Below, piece after piece: positions 63,250-64,000 of a stretch of 64,000 bases of DNA. A program made the translations under genes and the position numbers. Position 1 is the stretch's first letter. The number at the start of each line of letters is the position of its first letter. The notes under the pieces are model-generated. The model worked only from the letters and a program-made list of their open reading frames with translations, did not search any database and was not told the DNA's origin. This DNA comes from Loxodes magnus (lineage: Eukaryota > Ciliophora > Karyorelictea > Loxodida > Loxodidae). Where the stretch lies: NCBI GenBank assembly GCA_946699065.1, contig CAMPDV010001947.1:23421-87420 (forward strand). The letters run 5' to 3'.

Positions 63250-64000
63250 AAATCATCCAATAGACATAGTTCTAAATTTATTATTATCTAAGTTTCTTTA
63301 GAATTCATTAATGCTATATTATATTTCATTTTAAGCCTAATTTACATAAGCCTTTGTTCTCTTCTAAAGAAAGTAATTTTATTAGTTATAGCTTTAAAAT
63401 TTTTGGAATCACAGAAACAAATTTAACTTTGCTTCTTAATGTACTACATCTTTTCTATTTACCTTATGTTTTAATTCTACCTATAATCAAAATATTTAGC
63501 GAGTATATTGATTCTAACTATTTTTCTATAAAAGTAAAATCAAAAATAAGGAAAATCAAGGAAAAAGATTGTAGCATTTACTTAAATAAGCATCAAAAAT
63601 ATTTTAAATAATTAGTGCTCACCCAAAGTTTCTGTCTAAAAGACTAATAAAGAATCTAATTTGATGATTTAAAATATTAATTTCATATATCTTTAAGAGA
63701 CTTCATTCATATCAGTTCCTTTAATATCTAGGTAATTACAACATTAATAAAATATCATTAAAGAAAAGATAAGTTTTTAATCAATTTGCATTTGAGATTT
63801 CTTGTACCTTACACTAACTAAAATATTTTATCAAAATTTAAAGTCTTAGATCAAGAATTCAATTTCTTTCATTTTATAAGATAAAAATAAACTTATAGCT
63901 GTTTTATAATGATTAACTATTTTTTGTTTTATCCAATTAAAAAAATTAAAGTTGGAGGGTACTATTTATTAAAGTTTTCTCAGCAGTATTAAAGCTTATT
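63250..64000 (+). CDS. Possible membrane protein gene fragment, cut by window edge
   Basis: The plus strand reads FHFKPNLHKPLFSSKESNFI, SYSFKIFGITETNLTLLLN, then a long hydrophobic segment (VLHLFYLPYVLILPIIKIF) and EYIDSNYFSIKVKSKIRKIK, to at least 63620. One or two membrane helices are followed by a basic segment. Start, end and family are unknown. Confidence 0.3.

Noticed and set aside
1..64000. tRNA, rRNA, CRISPR arrays and telomere repeats
   Set aside because: No T-arm/anticodon pattern, rRNA core, regular spacer array or G-rich telomeric repeat was recognised by eye; a tRNAscan or Infernal run would be decisive.
1..64000. Short (15-25 bp) ciliate introns to explain frame breaks
   Set aside because: Most breaks are cured by one base in a homopolymer, not by removal of a GT...AG segment; the 4-kb receptor and the GNAT gene read through without introns.

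Overview
The window looks like nuclear DNA of a ciliate. It is very AT-rich, long frames are open only if UAA and UAG are read as glutamine, and the protein families are ciliate-like (cysteine-rich multi-membrane-span proteins, large receptors). In several genes UGA is also read, and the residue there is best explained as tryptophan. The receptor at 39285..43322 reads for 1,345 codons with about twenty in-frame UGA codons and a single UGG. All three standard stop codons therefore appear to have sense meanings, as in the karyorelict (Parduczia/Loxodes) and Condylostoma codes (NCBI tables 27 and 28). The species cannot be named from this sequence. Standard gene finding misses almost everything here, so the genes below were read by hand with UAR=Q and UGA=W. 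With no unambiguous stop, every gene end is an inference.

Layout. 0-11.3 kb: 3' part of a pseudokinase-like gene (-), an unknown gene (+), an 822-bp element with a CCHC zinc-knuckle ORF and a 13-bp direct repeat at its ends, small unknown genes, and a multi-span protein gene (+). 11.3-17.6 kb: a large gene for a secreted-side ConA/LamG-like plus cysteine-rich multi-span membrane protein. 18-20.4 kb: a broken sensor-like gene. 20.4-22.1 kb: two adjacent (-) genes that use UGG for Trp more than their neighbours. 22.1-26.1 kb: T-rich filler. 26.1-26.9 kb: an intact GNAT acetyltransferase. 27.9-30.4 kb: a degraded paralogue of the membrane-protein module and an unknown (-) gene.

30.8-35.2 kb: a coiled-coil element (family 1), a histidine-kinase-like ATPase gene that runs into a retroelement tail (family 2), then tandem repeats. 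36-38.6 kb: two unknown genes. 39.3-45.7 kb and 55.6-61.9 kb: a segmental duplication carrying a receptor gene with two tandem periplasmic-binding-protein-like domains and a multi-span membrane region. The first copy is open throughout; the second has many single-base indels, mostly in homopolymers. 46.3-55.5 kb, between the copies: a nest of family 1 and family 2 elements.

Two repeat families stand out. Family 2 (gag-like ORF1 with CCHC knuckle, minus strand in most copies) carries in its 3' region a hairpin whose stem covaries between copies, plus a terminal hairpin and an ATT-rich tail. Family 1 (coiled-coil ORF) ends in a ten-base-pair hairpin. No reverse transcriptase, tRNA, rRNA or CRISPR array was recognised. 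Some frame breaks are homopolymer-length changes that could be consensus errors rather than real mutations.
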